This document shows positions 43,841 to 54,800 of a stretch of DNA of 64,000 bases, piece after piece. Location: positions 5,518,001 to 5,582,000 of the forward strand of contig CP050890.1 of the NCBI GenBank assembly GCA_016745215.1, in the 5' to 3' direction. This DNA comes from Thiohalocapsa sp. PB-PSB1. Lineage in GTDB: Bacteria > Pseudomonadota > Gammaproteobacteria > Chromatiales > Chromatiaceae. Position 1 is the stretch's first letter. Every line of letters starts with the position of its first letter. Both the position numbers and the translations under genes were made by a program. The notes under the pieces were generated by a model. It searched no databases. It was not told the DNA's origin and worked only from the letters and a program-made list of their open reading frames with translations.

Positions 43841-44815
43841 TCACCGACCATCGGCAAACCCTGTCAACCTTGATTCAGCGCCATGTCGCGCGCGCACTGC
43901 TTTGCACAGATCATCGTAATCGGAAAACCCTGTTCTTGGCTCGATTTGATTGCGCCAAACCGCATCGAACGCCGCATTGACCTGATCGGAAAGCCGATAG
44001 CGATTCTTGTCGGCCCCTGGAGTGACTTTGGTGGCGTCGCTGCTGGGGGGCAGGCCGAGCTCTTTTTCCGACAGACGGCGGACGCCGCGCTCGTCAAACC
44101 GATCTGCATGTGCCAGCATGAACGCCCGGGATGATTGACGCACGACGATGTCCAATACGTCGTCTGCGGGAGCAATCTCCATCAGTGCAGCGACTTTACG
44201 CACGGTTCCGACCAAATCCTGCAGCATATCCTCATAGGTGAGAAGCAACACCCTTGGGTTGTCACGTTGCTCCCACCATGAAATCGTATGCAGCCACCAG
44301 TCGTCCAATTTGCTTTCGGCCGGTACAAAGACCTGGGCAAAGGCGTTCAAGTCGATCGCATCGGGCTCGAAAAACCAGTTTTCCAGGAATCTGTAATAAG
44401 AAACGATGACATCCTTCGGGTTGCGGAAGGCGCAAATGTAACGGCCGCCTTTGGGAACCTCGTACCAGTTGGCATGGGACATAAAAAGGCGTGGCTCGAA
44501 TTGTTGAGACGCGTTCAAATCAATCCCCATCGGATGGGGGAAGTCGAGACAGGGCACAACAAAACCGATCTCCTCAAAACCCATGTCCCCCCGAGAGCGC
44601 AGGCCATGCGCAATATGCTGTAGCCAGGTCGTTCCGCTCTTGGCAAAGGGTGCGATGAAAACATCACTGGCTTTAGGTTCAAACGGGGCACTCTGGCTGA
44701 AGTTGCCCGGTGTAAAAAGCAAGTCATGCAGAGCGATGAATTGCTCCAGGGTGGTCGCACGACCCCAGGGACGCTCGGCAGGCTTGTTTGTCATGTCATT
44801 GTTCGTTTGTTTCAT
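43841..44815 (-). CDS. PAPS-dependent sulfotransferase
   Basis: A 324-residue cytosolic-type sulfotransferase. The 5'-phosphosulfate loop is IAPFAKSGTTWLQHI (K59), the 3'-phosphate site is FRNPKDVIVSYYRF (R131, S139), and VLLLTYEDMLQD is the usual helix after the catalytic histidine region. It transfers sulfate from PAPS to a hydroxyl or amine, making a sulfate ester or sulfamate. A later GADKNRYRLSDQVNAAFD matches the conserved C-terminal PAPS-binding segment. It lies 96 bases downstream of the carbamoyltransferase, so sulfation is a likely late tailoring step. Confidence 0.88.
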   Translation of the reverse strand: MKQTNNDMTNKPAERPWGRATTLEQFIALHDLLFTPGNFSQSAPFEPKASDVFIAPFAKSGTTWLQHIAHGLRSRGDMGFEEIGFVVPCLDFPHPMGIDLNASQQFEPRLFMSHANWYEVPKGGRYICAFRNPKDVIVSYYRFLENWFFEPDAIDLNAFAQVFVPAESKLDDWWLHTISWWEQRDNPRVLLLTYEDMLQDLVGTVRKVAALMEIAPADDVLDIVVRQSSRAFMLAHADRFDERGVRRLSEKELGLPPSSDATKVTPGADKNRYRLSDQVNAAFDAVWRNQIEPRTGFSDYDDLCKAVRARHGAESRLTGFADGR

Positions 44816-44911
44816 AACCTGTGTGTGCCAATGCTGGTCCGATCCCTATTGGCCTGCGCCCAGAGTAAAGCTCGGAACAGCGCCGCGGCCTGGGGCGATC
44901 AGCGCGGAGCT

Positions 44912-47485
44912 CTAGCCCAGAGGAACCTCCGGCGATGGATAGATTCTGTCCGACCAGAGCGTCTCGACCCCCGAGCCCTGCCTCTGGTAATGCAGCACGC
45001 AGAGGAACGAGCGCTCGATGCCGGCCTCGCGGGCCAGGTGCTTGAGGTGCTCGGTCTGTGCCGATGTGAACAGGCCTTTCTCCGGCAGCCAGTCGAGGGC
45101 CTCGTAGTAGTTCAGGCTCGCCTTGCTGACCACGATGGTGGTTTTACCCTGCAGATGCTTGCGCGCCAGGTCTGCGAGCATGAACGGACCCCGATCATCG
45201 CCAGGGGCGGCAGTGACGATCTGCAGATGGCCTTCAGGGGCGAGGATCATGTCGATACCGGCAAAAATCTTGTCGATAAAATCAAGCCCGAACGGCCCGG
45301 CCGCGGAATGGTAGAAAAAGTCCTGATCCGGCGGCGTGGGCTCAAAGGGAGGGTTGGAGAAGACGTAGTCGAAGGTACGCCCAGCAACCGGGCGCAGCAC
45401 ATCATCGTCGCCGTCGAGGATCGCGATGCGGTCCTCCAGGCCATTCATCACGATATTGAAGCCGGCGGTATTCTTTGCTCGCGGGTTGATCTCCAGAGCC
45501 GTGACCCGCGCGGCACCCGCGCGGGCGACACCGATGGACAATACCCCGGAGCCGAGTCCGATTTCCAAAGCCTCGGCACCCCGAATCTTGTCCAGCACCA
45601 GTTCATCAAGGAAAAACTGCTGCTCGGGGTAAAGGGGAAAGACCTGATCGATGGCCTCATAGTCGAGCCGGTCGGTGACGACGGCATAGTCGTTGATCCG
45701 GGTGAAGCGCTTGCGTGCGAGCACCTGTTGCAGGCTTTGCTCCGGGTTTGGCTCTGGTTGCATCTCTGCATCTTGTTTGAAGACAAGATAATCGCCAATG
45801 GCCAGCACATCGATCTGGGTCTTCAGAAAGGTGGCGATGGCATCCTCTGGGGTGCAGACGATGGGCTCGCTGTCGTTGAAGGAGGTATTCAGCACCACCG
45901 GCACACCGGTCAGTTTCTGAAACTCGCTGATCACAAGGTGGTAGCGGGGATTGGTTTCCCGACGTACCGCCTGGATGCGGCAGGAGCCGTCCACATGCAC
46001 CACGGCCGGGATGCGCTCGGCCTTCCCGGCGCGCGCCGGATAGGTCATCAGCATGTAGTCGCCGGCACTGGTAGGCTTGGCGATGTCGAACCAGCTCTCC
46101 GCCTCCTCGGCCAATACACTGGGGGCCAATGGGCGAAAGTATTCGCGGTGCTTGACCTTGGCATTGAGGATGTCGCGCATCTGCGGATGGGTCGGGTTGG
46201 CCAGCAGGCTGCGGTTGCCCAGCGCCCGCGGGCCGGTCTCCATCCGGCCTTGAAAGAACGCGACGATCTTGTCCTCATTGATGAAGCTGGCGACCTCTTG
46301 TTCGAGCCGGTCGCTGAGGCGATAGCGCAGGCCTCGAGCCGCCAGCGCCTGCTCGATATGTCCGGCCGAAAAGGCCGGTCCCCAGTAGGCGTGATCCATG
46401 CTGCCGCGCTCGGCCTCGCCGAGCACATTGTGCCGAATCCAATAGGCGGCGCCAATGGCCGTGCCTGCATCATGCGAGGTCGGCTGCACAAAGAGCCGCT
46501 TGAATGGCCCGTTCTCGAACACAAAACTGTTGGTCACGCAGTTCAATGCCACTCCGCCGGCCAGGCAGAGGTTGTCCGAACCGGTCGTCTTGTGCAAATG
46601 CTCGACCATATGCAGCACCAGTTCGTTGGTCACTGTCTGCAAGGCCGCGGCGATGTCTTCCTGGTCGCGGGTCAGTCTCTCTGCAGGTTGACGTCGGGGC
46701 AGGCCAAAGAGCTGCTCCAGGCCGTCTAGGTAGGCGTTGGGCGGATAGTATTCCAGACGACCGAAGCGCACCAGGTTGTGGTCGATGACAAAGGTACCGT
46801 CCGGCATCGGCTCGAAGATACGCCGCATCTGGCCGAGAAAGCGCTTCGGGTCGCCGTAGCTGGCCAGGCCCATGATCTTGGCCGCATCGTAGATGCCAAA
46901 ACCCAGATACAGCGACACGACCTCCCAGAGCAGGCCCAACGATGAAGGATAGGGGATGCCGGCGAGCCTTGCCAGCCGCTGTCCGTTGCCCTGGAAATAC
47001 ACCGCCGTCTCATCTTCACCGGTGCCATCGATGGACAAGACCGCGGCCTCGTCGAACGGCGCCGGATAATAGGCCGAGGCGGCATGGGCGCCATGATGAT
47101 CAACCCAATGGAATTGGGCATCGAAACCCAGCTCGCGCAGAGCGCCCGGCACCCGTTCCAGCGCCTGCTGGCCCAATTCCCATTCTGCGTTATCGAGCCA
47201 TTCCTCGCCGAAGGCGCCGGTGGCCAGCCGTTCCTTGCGGCGCTCGAACTTGGCGGGCACAGCAGAGTAGCCGATATGGGCGATGTCGCCATGACCGATG
47301 CCAGCCTCGTTCAGGCAATAGGCAATGGACTGCAGAGGAAACTCGTCCGGGTTGTCGACCAGAACCTTCTTACCGTGCTTGATACGGTTGAAGCGCTCCT
47401 CTTCGGCGATGGCGACAAGCTGGGCGTCCTTGAGCAGACAGGCCGCCGATTCGTGGAAAAGTGCATTGATGCCGAGTATGTACAT
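44912..47485 (-). CDS. O-carbamoyltransferase fused to a class I methyltransferase
   Basis: An 857-residue two-enzyme fusion. Residues 1-590 are a NodU/CmcH/TobZ-type carbamoyltransferase. The Kae1-like N-terminal part shows the metal ligands in VDHHGAHAASAYY (H130, H134), VLSIDGTGED and CLAGGVALNCVTN. The YrdC-like C-terminal part shows FFQGRMETGPRALGNRSLL. After a linker, residues about 615-857 form a methyltransferase with ALEIGLGSGVLSIGVARAG (motif I, about 640) and FSNPPFEP at about 711. That NPPF motif is typical of N-methylating PrmC/HemK relatives. Carbamoyltransferases place a carbamoyl group on a hydroxyl using carbamoyl phosphate and ATP. I know of no standard family with this fusion. 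Confidence 0.87.
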   Translation of the reverse strand: MYILGINALFHESAACLLKDAQLVAIAEEERFNRIKHGKKVLVDNPDEFPLQSIAYCLNEAGIGHGDIAHIGYSAVPAKFERRKERLATGAFGEEWLDNAEWELGQQALERVPGALRELGFDAQFHWVDHHGAHAASAYYPAPFDEAAVLSIDGTGEDETAVYFQGNGQRLARLAGIPYPSSLGLLWEVVSLYLGFGIYDAAKIMGLASYGDPKRFLGQMRRIFEPMPDGTFVIDHNLVRFGRLEYYPPNAYLDGLEQLFGLPRRQPAERLTRDQEDIAAALQTVTNELVLHMVEHLHKTTGSDNLCLAGGVALNCVTNSFVFENGPFKRLFVQPTSHDAGTAIGAAYWIRHNVLGEAERGSMDHAYWGPAFSAGHIEQALAARGLRYRLSDRLEQEVASFINEDKIVAFFQGRMETGPRALGNRSLLANPTHPQMRDILNAKVKHREYFRPLAPSVLAEEAESWFDIAKPTSAGDYMLMTYPARAGKAERIPAVVHVDGSCRIQAVRRETNPRYHLVISEFQKLTGVPVVLNTSFNDSEPIVCTPEDAIATFLKTQIDVLAIGDYLVFKQDAEMQPEPNPEQSLQQVLARKRFTRINDYAVVTDRLDYEAIDQVFPLYPEQQFFLDELVLDKIRGAEALEIGLGSGVLSIGVARAGAARVTALEINPRAKNTAGFNIVMNGLEDRIAILDGDDDVLRPVAGRTFDYVFSNPPFEPTPPDQDFFYHSAAGPFGLDFIDKIFAGIDMILAPEGHLQIVTAAPGDDRGPFMLADLARKHLQGKTTIVVSKASLNYYEALDWLPEKGLFTSAQTEHLKHLAREAGIERSFLCVLHYQRQGSGVETLWSDRIYPSPEVPLG

Positions 47486-47547
47486 GACGCTGATATCTTT
47501 GTTGGTTAGTTAGGCAGAGCGAGTCTCGGTTCTTCCGCCGCAAAGCG

Positions 47548-50500
47548 CTAGAGTCCGGCCTCGCCACTGTCCAGACAAGCGCGTAATTGCTTGGCAAGCG
47601 TGATGACCTGCGGTGGATAGGTCATGGTCGTGTGCGTGCCGGGGATGATTCGGACCCGCGGGCGGCCGAGCTCGGACCAGCCAGCGACCATTTGCTCTCG
47701 CTCGGTGGCCGGTGCCTGTTCAGCCAGCAGCAGCTCGAACGGGCGCATGATGACATCGTGCGGGTGATATTCGGTCTGGTTGTTGACCCGGAAGACCTCG
47801 AACAGGCCTTGCACCTGGGCGGTGGTCGCCCCGGCCGGCAGGGCCTCGATCCGCTCCAGGGCCTGGCGCAGGGCATCCAGGCGTTGTTCCGGGTCCAGGG
47901 CCTCGAGCTGGGCAACACGCAACGATCTTGGCCGATCGTACTCCTCGGCGAACAGGCCCTCGAAAATGGTCATCAGCTCGGCATCGGTGGCCTGCGGCAG
48001 GGGCATGGACGGGGGCAAGGTGTCGAGGATCGCGAGCATGCCGACCTCGGCACCGGCACGGGTCAGCTGTTGGGCGATCTCAAAGGCGACCAGACCGCCG
48101 AAGGAATGCCCGACCAAGTGGATCGGACCTCGCGGCCAGCGGGCACGGATTTGCTCGATGTGGTGGGCAGCCGCGGCCTCGACTGTCGCATGCGGGGGCT
48201 GCTTGCCATCCATACCCAGGGATTCCAGTCCGTAGCAGGGTCGATCCCTGCCCAGCGCCCGCACCAGCGGATGAAAATAGAACACATTGCCGCCGTCGCC
48301 TGGAACGCAAAACAAGGGTGCGCGCTCGCCATGCGGCTGCAGAGCGACCAGGGTCGACCAGGTACGCTTGGGATGGATCTGCTCCAGGAAGCCGGCCAGT
48401 TGAGCGACCGTCGGATAGCGGAACAGGGCCTGCAGAGGCAACTCGGTGGCAAAGGCATCTTCGATGCGGGTCGCCAGCCGGATGGCCAGCAGGGAGTGGC
48501 CGCCAAGCTCGAAGAAATCGTCGAAAATGCCAGCCTCCGGGTTCTCCAGTACCGCGCGCCAGATGGTCAGCAGATCCTGCTCGGTGATGCTACGCGGATG
48601 GCGCGTCGATGCACTCGCCACTGTCTCGGTCGGCTCGGGCAGAGCCTTGCGATCGATCTTGCCAGTCGGTGTCAATGGCAGGCGATCCAGCAGGACGAAA
48701 GCGCCGGGGATCATCCAGCCCGGCAGATGCGCACGCAGGTGATCGCGTAGCTGTTCAGGCAATGCGCTCGGCAACGCGGTAGATGCAAAGGCGGCGGCAT
48801 TGGCGACCCCGACGGCGACCGTCTTCTCCGCCGACTTATCGACCGAGTCCGAAGAGGGCACAATGTAGGCAACGAGACGCTTCTGGCCCTGTTCATCCGG
48901 GCGTGTCAGGGCAACGGCCTGCTCGACGCCTGGATGCGTGGCAATCGCTGCCTCGATCTCCCCAAGTTCGACGCGGAAGCCACGCACCTTCACCTGGCGG
49001 TCCATACGTCCGATAAACTCCAACCTGCCGTCGGCGCGCCAACGGGCGCGGTCGCCGGTGCGGTACAGCCGCTCGCTCTGTTGCTCTCGGCTCTGCTCCG
49101 GAGCGCGCCAGTCGATGAAATGCTCCGCGGTCAATTGCGGTCGGTTCAGATAGCCGCGACCGACCCCGGCTCCGCCAATACAGAGTTCACCGGGCACGCC
49201 GATCGGCACCAGATTACGCCGCACGTCCAGCACCAGGGCACGGCTATTGGCGAGCGGGCGACCGATCGGCAAGGGATCTTCGCCAGGTCGGACCCGATGG
49301 CTGGTGGCGGTTACCGTGGTCTCGGTGGGACCAAAGGAATTGGTCACCTCAATGCCGCGAGCCAGCAGCCGATCGACGTCTTCGGCCCGCAACACATCGC
49401 CACCACTGGCGATAAAACGCAAGTCGGGAAGATCCTCGGCGCGGCTGTTGCAGTAGTGCACCAGCAGCGGAGTGGCGCCGATCAGGGTAGCGCGATGGCG
49501 GATGGCCTCGGCGACAATGGCATCAAGACCGACCGGATCCGTGCAAAGTACGACACTGGCACCGATACTCAGTGCCGGAAAGATCTCCTCGATGCAAAGG
49601 TCGAAGGCGATGCTGCCATGTTGCAGCACGCGGTCCGCGGGGGTCAGCCGAGCCCAGGGGACAAAGGCCCTGATATAGCTGGCGACATTGCGATGCTCAA
49701 TGACGACACCCTTGGGCGTACCGGTGGAGCCAGAGGTGTACATCACATAGGCAATGTCGTCGTAACGACTACGGCATGGCAGATCGGTGTCGACTCCGGC
49801 GCGGGTTTCGCTCCAGGCGCGCGCGGGATCGATGCGCATCGGATCATCGTTCAGATCGGACCCCAGCAGGCCGGGCTCGGCAAGAATGGCAAGGGGTCGG
49901 GCATCGGTCAGGATGGCGGCGATGCGTGCCTGTGGCCAGGTCGGGTCAACGGGCACATAGCCAAAGCCGGCCTTCAGAATGCCGAGAATGGCAGTGACAA
50001 GATCGGCGGAGCGCCCCATGCAGACACCGATCAATGGCCTCCGGTGGGGATTTCCATCGGCTTCAGGGCTGGTCTGGATCTGGGTCTGGATCTGGGTCTT
50101 GATCTGGGGCAGCTGCAGACCGAGCAGCCAATGCGCGAAGCGGTTGGCCCGCGCATTGAATTCAGCGTAAGTCAGGCGCTCGCTGTGCACTGGGTCGATG
50201 CCGGGGCGAGCGATGATCAAGGCTGTCGTATCCGGCGTGCGCGCCGCCTGCTGCTCCAGGATGGTCTGGATCGCGTCGTCCGCATCCCGGAACGGATCGG
50301 ATGGATTCCAATCCTCCAATAGCAGGCGACATTCGGCCTTGGTTAGCAGCGGCATGGTCGAGATGGCTCGGTCCGGATCGGATGGGACCGCCTCGGCGAG
50401 CATGCGCAACTGTTCGACCATGCGCTCGATGGTCGCTCGATCGAACAGGGCGGGGCTGTAGTCGAGCCAGCCGGCAAGGCCATCGCGCGTGCGCACCAGC

Positions 50501-51882
50501 TCCAGGGCCAGGTCCAGCTCGGTGCTGTCGCGCGCCGTGTCCAACCATGCGCCTCGCGCCTCGCCCAGTGCATAGTCGCGTGCGGCTGGATGCGAGTCGG
50601 CATATTCCACCGTCAGCATGACCTGGAACAGCGGCGCATGACTCAGGCTGCGCTCGGCCGCGATAACATTGACGATCTGCTCGACGGGGATATCCTGGTG
50701 GGCATAAGCCTCCAGGGTGGTGTGCCGCAATCTGCCGAGCAATGTGACAAAGGAAGGATCAGCCCCGAGGTCGGCGCGCAATGGCAGAGTGTTGACCAGG
50801 CAGCCGACCAATTGCTCCAGCCCCGGGTAATGACGATTGGCAACCGGGGTGCCGATGACCATGTCGTCCTCGTCGCTGTAGCGCCGCAACAGCAGGACCC
50901 AGAGGGCGAGCATGACCTGAAACAGCGTCGCCCCGTGCTGACGACCGAGCTGCTCCAGATGCTCACTGGTCTCCAGGTCCAGGCGCAACGGTAGGCTGGC
51001 CACGCTAGCGTCCTGGACCGAGGGCCGGGGACGGTCTGTCGGCAGACCGATCAGCGTCGGCACACCAGCGAGCTGCTCCCTCCACCACTCGAGCTGGCAT
51101 TGCCAGTCGGCACCCTCGGCGCGGCGGCGCTGCCACAGGGCAAAATCCGCATATTGCAGAGGAGTCCTGGGCAGATCCAACTCGCGGCCGTCGATACGGG
51201 CGCGGTAGATGGTATCCAGCTCGCCGATCAGCAGGCCCAGCGACCAGCCATCGGCGAGAATGTGATGGGTGCCGAGCAGCAGCACATGGTCGGCGTCGTC
51301 AAGCCGTGCCAGGGCAGCCCGCAGCAACGGCCCGCAGGACAGATCATAGGGTTCCGCAGCACGCTCGGCAAGCACCGTGCGGGCAGCCTCGAGACGCTCG
51401 CCCCGGGGCAGATCGCCGAAATCGAGCTGCTCCAGCGGAATCTCGATTTTGGCGTCGATGCATTGCTCCGGAATGCCGTCGGTGGCCGGGAAGCGAGTCC
51501 GCAACAGCTCGTGGCGGGAGACGACGATGGCCAGCGCATCGCCCAGCGCAGTGGCATCCAGGGGGCCCTGCAAATGCAACAGCAGGGTCAGGTTGTAGGC
51601 GGATACGCCCTGCTCCAGTTGGGCAAGGAACCATAGCCGCTCCTGCGCGAATGCCAGCGGCAATCTGGCCGGGCGCGACAGAGGCGGCATGATCGGGCCT
51701 GCGGTCGTCGATGCCTGGGTACGCAGCAGGGAAAGGATCTCGGCCTTGTGCAGGCGCAAGGCCTGGGTATCGCTTGCGTCGAGGGCATCGCGCGGTCCAC
51801 GCACCCGCAACCGCTCGCCATCCGGACTGAGCCGGACGCCGCGCTCGGCGAGTTTGGCCAACAAATCGGTGACGGCGCTCAC
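47548..51882 (-). CDS. Nonribosomal peptide synthetase, termination module C-A-T-TE
   Basis: A 1444-residue NRPS. An N-terminal TubC-like docking segment (1-55) is followed by a condensation domain (about 68-500; active site THHILADGWS near 206). The adenylation domain (about 520-1050) has A3 YTSGSTGTPKGV, A5 NSFGPTETT and A7 YRTGDRARW. The carrier protein (FELGGHSLLAI, Ser about 1129) and a type I thioesterase (LVGHSFGGLVAF, Ser about 1259) complete it. By-eye binding-pocket residues are D-L-E-I-I-S-S-V-T-K. The Glu at the 239 position suggests a basic or polar substrate, but no standard code matches. The TE releases the product. The start is GTG at 51880-51882, overlapping the previous gene (GTGA). 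Confidence 0.93.
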   Translation of the reverse strand: MSAVTDLLAKLAERGVRLSPDGERLRVRGPRDALDASDTQALRLHKAEILSLLRTQASTTAGPIMPPLSRPARLPLAFAQERLWFLAQLEQGVSAYNLTLLLHLQGPLDATALGDALAIVVSRHELLRTRFPATDGIPEQCIDAKIEIPLEQLDFGDLPRGERLEAARTVLAERAAEPYDLSCGPLLRAALARLDDADHVLLLGTHHILADGWSLGLLIGELDTIYRARIDGRELDLPRTPLQYADFALWQRRRAEGADWQCQLEWWREQLAGVPTLIGLPTDRPRPSVQDASVASLPLRLDLETSEHLEQLGRQHGATLFQVMLALWVLLLRRYSDEDDMVIGTPVANRHYPGLEQLVGCLVNTLPLRADLGADPSFVTLLGRLRHTTLEAYAHQDIPVEQIVNVIAAERSLSHAPLFQVMLTVEYADSHPAARDYALGEARGAWLDTARDSTELDLALELVRTRDGLAGWLDYSPALFDRATIERMVEQLRMLAEAVPSDPDRAISTMPLLTKAECRLLLEDWNPSDPFRDADDAIQTILEQQAARTPDTTALIIARPGIDPVHSERLTYAEFNARANRFAHWLLGLQLPQIKTQIQTQIQTSPEADGNPHRRPLIGVCMGRSADLVTAILGILKAGFGYVPVDPTWPQARIAAILTDARPLAILAEPGLLGSDLNDDPMRIDPARAWSETRAGVDTDLPCRSRYDDIAYVMYTSGSTGTPKGVVIEHRNVASYIRAFVPWARLTPADRVLQHGSIAFDLCIEEIFPALSIGASVVLCTDPVGLDAIVAEAIRHRATLIGATPLLVHYCNSRAEDLPDLRFIASGGDVLRAEDVDRLLARGIEVTNSFGPTETTVTATSHRVRPGEDPLPIGRPLANSRALVLDVRRNLVPIGVPGELCIGGAGVGRGYLNRPQLTAEHFIDWRAPEQSREQQSERLYRTGDRARWRADGRLEFIGRMDRQVKVRGFRVELGEIEAAIATHPGVEQAVALTRPDEQGQKRLVAYIVPSSDSVDKSAEKTVAVGVANAAAFASTALPSALPEQLRDHLRAHLPGWMIPGAFVLLDRLPLTPTGKIDRKALPEPTETVASASTRHPRSITEQDLLTIWRAVLENPEAGIFDDFFELGGHSLLAIRLATRIEDAFATELPLQALFRYPTVAQLAGFLEQIHPKRTWSTLVALQPHGERAPLFCVPGDGGNVFYFHPLVRALGRDRPCYGLESLGMDGKQPPHATVEAAAAHHIEQIRARWPRGPIHLVGHSFGGLVAFEIAQQLTRAGAEVGMLAILDTLPPSMPLPQATDAELMTIFEGLFAEEYDRPRSLRVAQLEALDPEQRLDALRQALERIEALPAGATTAQVQGLFEVFRVNNQTEYHPHDVIMRPFELLLAEQAPATEREQMVAGWSELGRPRVRIIPGTHTTMTYPPQVITLAKQLRACLDSGEAGL

Positions 51883-54800
51883 AGCAGCAGGTCGATCTCG
51901 TCGCTGTCCGCAGAGCCTGGCTCGCCGAGCACGGCGTTCAGTTGTCGCGCCTCGATGTCCTGGGCCAATGCAGCGATGGTAGGATGATCGAACAGGTTAC
52001 GAAGCGGCAGATCGATACCGAGCTGGCCGTGGATGCGGGTGGTGATCCGGGTCGCCAGCAATGAATGACCGCCAAGCAGGAAGAAATCATCGTCGCGACC
52101 GATCCTGTTGCGACCGAGAACCTCGGCCCAGATCGCGGCTAGAGTCTGCTCCAGCTCGGATGTCGGTGGCTCAGGGGCGCGCTCGGGCGTCGGCTCTGCT
52201 GGTGTCAACCCCGAGAGGGCCTGGCGGTCGACCTTGCCGTTGGGCGTCAGGGGCAGCCGGTCCAATAGCACGAAGCCGCCCGGAAGCATGTAGCCCGGCA
52301 GGGAGCGGGCCAGGAACTGGTGCAGATCCCCAGGGCTCGGCCGCGTCGGCGCGGCAATGTAGCCGACCAGTCGCGCACCGCTCGGATGCTGCGCGAGCAG
52401 CACCACCGCGTCATCCACCGCCGGATGCGCGCGCAGACCGGCCTCGATCTCGCCAAGCTCGATCCGAAAGCCCCGCAATTTGACCTGGCTGTCGCGGCGG
52501 CCGAGGTATTCGATATCCGGCCGATGTTCGGGTTCGGCCTGTATATCCTGGCCCACGGCCTCGGCAATGGGCCGCCAGCGCGCTCGATCGCCAGTACGGA
52601 ACAGGCGCCCCGGCGCAAATGGGTTGGCGATGAAGCGCTCGCGGGTCAGCTCTTGACGTCCGCGATAACCGCGGGCGAGACAACCGCCGCCGATGTAGAG
52701 TTCGCCAATGATGCCGGGCGCGACCGGTTGCAGCTGCGCATCGAGGATGTAACAGCGCACATTGTCGATCGGTTGGCCGATGGGCACCCGTGCCGGTGGC
52801 GGTGCGTCGGATTCTGCCAGTGCCGTCGCATCGTACCAGGTCACATCGGCGGCGACCTCGGACGAGCCATACAGGTTGATCAGACGCGCCTGTGGCAGCG
52901 CGGCCTGGAAGCCTTGCACCAGTTCCAGGGGCAGGGTCTCGCCGCTGCAGACCCAGTGGCGCAGCAATGCCAGCCGGTCCCCGAGCCCGCGTCCGGCATC
53001 CAGCTCGGCATCCAACAGGGCGCGCAATAAGGATGGCACCAGCACGATGCGCGTCACCCGATAGCGGGCAAGGGTTTCAATCAGGCGCGGTATGTCCTGG
53101 ACTAGCCATTCTGGCAGGATGACCGATGGCACCCCCCGGAGCAGTGGACCGAAGATCTCCCAGACCGAGTCGACAAAAGACAATGCGGTCTTGTGCACGC
53201 AGACATCGTCTGCATCGAACGGCTGGGTGCGCCACATCCAATCGAGTCGATTCTCGGTTGCTCCATGGGTCGCCTCGATCCCCTTCGGCTGTCCGGTGGA
53301 GCCCGAGGTATAGATGACATAGGCGATGTCGTCCGGCCGAACGGTCGCCGCCGTCAGCGGATCTGCCGCATTTTCTGCCTTTGCCATACAGTCGGCGAGG
53401 CGAATCAGGGTTGAGTGTGTGGACGGCAGGCGCGACAGCAATGCGTCATCGGTCAGCAACAAGGCGGCACCGGAGTCGGACAGCATGTATTCCAGCCGCT
53501 GGGTTGGATAGGCCGGGTCCAGCGGCAGATAAGCGGCCCCGAGCTTCAGGATGCCGAGCAGACCGGCGACCATGCCTATGGAGCGCTCCAGCAACACCCC
53601 AACCAGGCTGCCGGGGCCGGCACCTGCGCCACTCAGCCGCCGAGCGACATGATCGGCGAGGATATCGAGTTCGCGATAGCTGATGCTGCGCTCAGCCATA
53701 GCCTTCTCATTGTCAGTCCGATCGGATTGGGCCTCGGCACAGGCGATCAATGCAATGCCTTCCGGTGTCGCCGCCACCTGACGCGCGAACTGTCGATAGA
53801 GTCCACCCAGCTCTGCGGATGCATTTGCCTTGGGATCGGGCGGAGCAGCCCAGCGCTCCAGCACCATGGTGCGTTGCTCCGGACTCAGCAGCGGCATTGC
53901 CGAGATGGGGCGGTCCGGATCGGCAATGGTCTCGCACAGCAGCGTCTGTAGACAGCCGACCAAACGTCGGATGCTGTCGGGCAGCAGGCGGCTGGCATCA
54001 TAGGTGACCTGCCCGCTCAGCGCGCCGGCCATGTCGAAGACCGACAATGACAGCGCCTCCGGGGTTCCGCGCTGGCCGATCGCAACGGTCTCGGAGAACA
54101 GGCTCGGCGCCCGTGCCGGCTGATGCGCGGTATCCAGAATGAAGCCCACCGAGGGTGCTTCGGCGGCACCTGTCCCGCCGCCTGCACCGGCCTTGACCTG
54201 GAGCAGACGCAATACCTCGGAGTAAGGGAACAACTGGTGCTCGAAGCCGTCGGCGAGCTGCTGGCGGGTACGCTCCAACAGCTGTGCCATGCTCGGGTCG
54301 CCGCCGAGATCGGCGACGATGCAGAGCGGGTTGATCAGATAGCCCGCGGTGTATTGCCAGCCCGCCAGGTGCCGGACCGAGGTGGGCGTGGCGATGACAA
54401 ACCGCTGCGTGCCGCTGAAGCGCCCGACAACGACCTGAAAGGCGGCCAGCAGAAGTGTGAACAGCGACAGCTGATGGTTTCGACAAAACGCCCGCAATGC
54501 TCCGGCCAAGTCGGGCTGGATGTCGAAATCCAAGGTTGCGGGGCGATAGGCATGGTTGCCATCATCGACCGGCGCGAGATCGGTGGGCAGGGCGGGTGCC
54601 GGCGGCCATTGGTCCACGACTCCCTGCCAATAGGCACGCAAATGCTCCCCCTGCGCAGCCAGATTGTCCTGCTCCCAACGCACGAAATCGCGATAGCGCA
54701 GGCTCTCGGTCGGGCTTCCAGCCTCTCGCGGCGGGCTCGTCGCGCCGGAGCGGGCAGCGCGATACAAGGCCTCGAGATCTTGGATCAGAATCTCCTGGGT

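Noticed and set aside
43500..43844. 115-codon N-terminal extension of the SDR
   Set aside because: The internal ATG has a strong AGGAG site and starts directly before the Rossmann motif. The extension is low-complexity.
44726..46729. Open frame of 667 codons antisense to the carbamoyltransferase gene
   Set aside because: It has no recognisable domain and mirrors a clearly conserved gene. Long antisense frames are common in GC-rich DNA.
38470..47485. Assignment to a saxitoxin-type pathway because of amidino-, carbamoyl- and sulfotransferase families
   Set aside because: The amidinotransferase is only a remnant, the characteristic SxtA-type synthase is absent, and an NRPS-PKS line is present instead. 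Shared tailoring families alone do not support that product.
48934..50322. Open frame of 462 codons antisense to the terminal NRPS
   Set aside because: It lies fully within a canonical adenylation domain, has Gly/Asp-rich low-complexity content and no motif.
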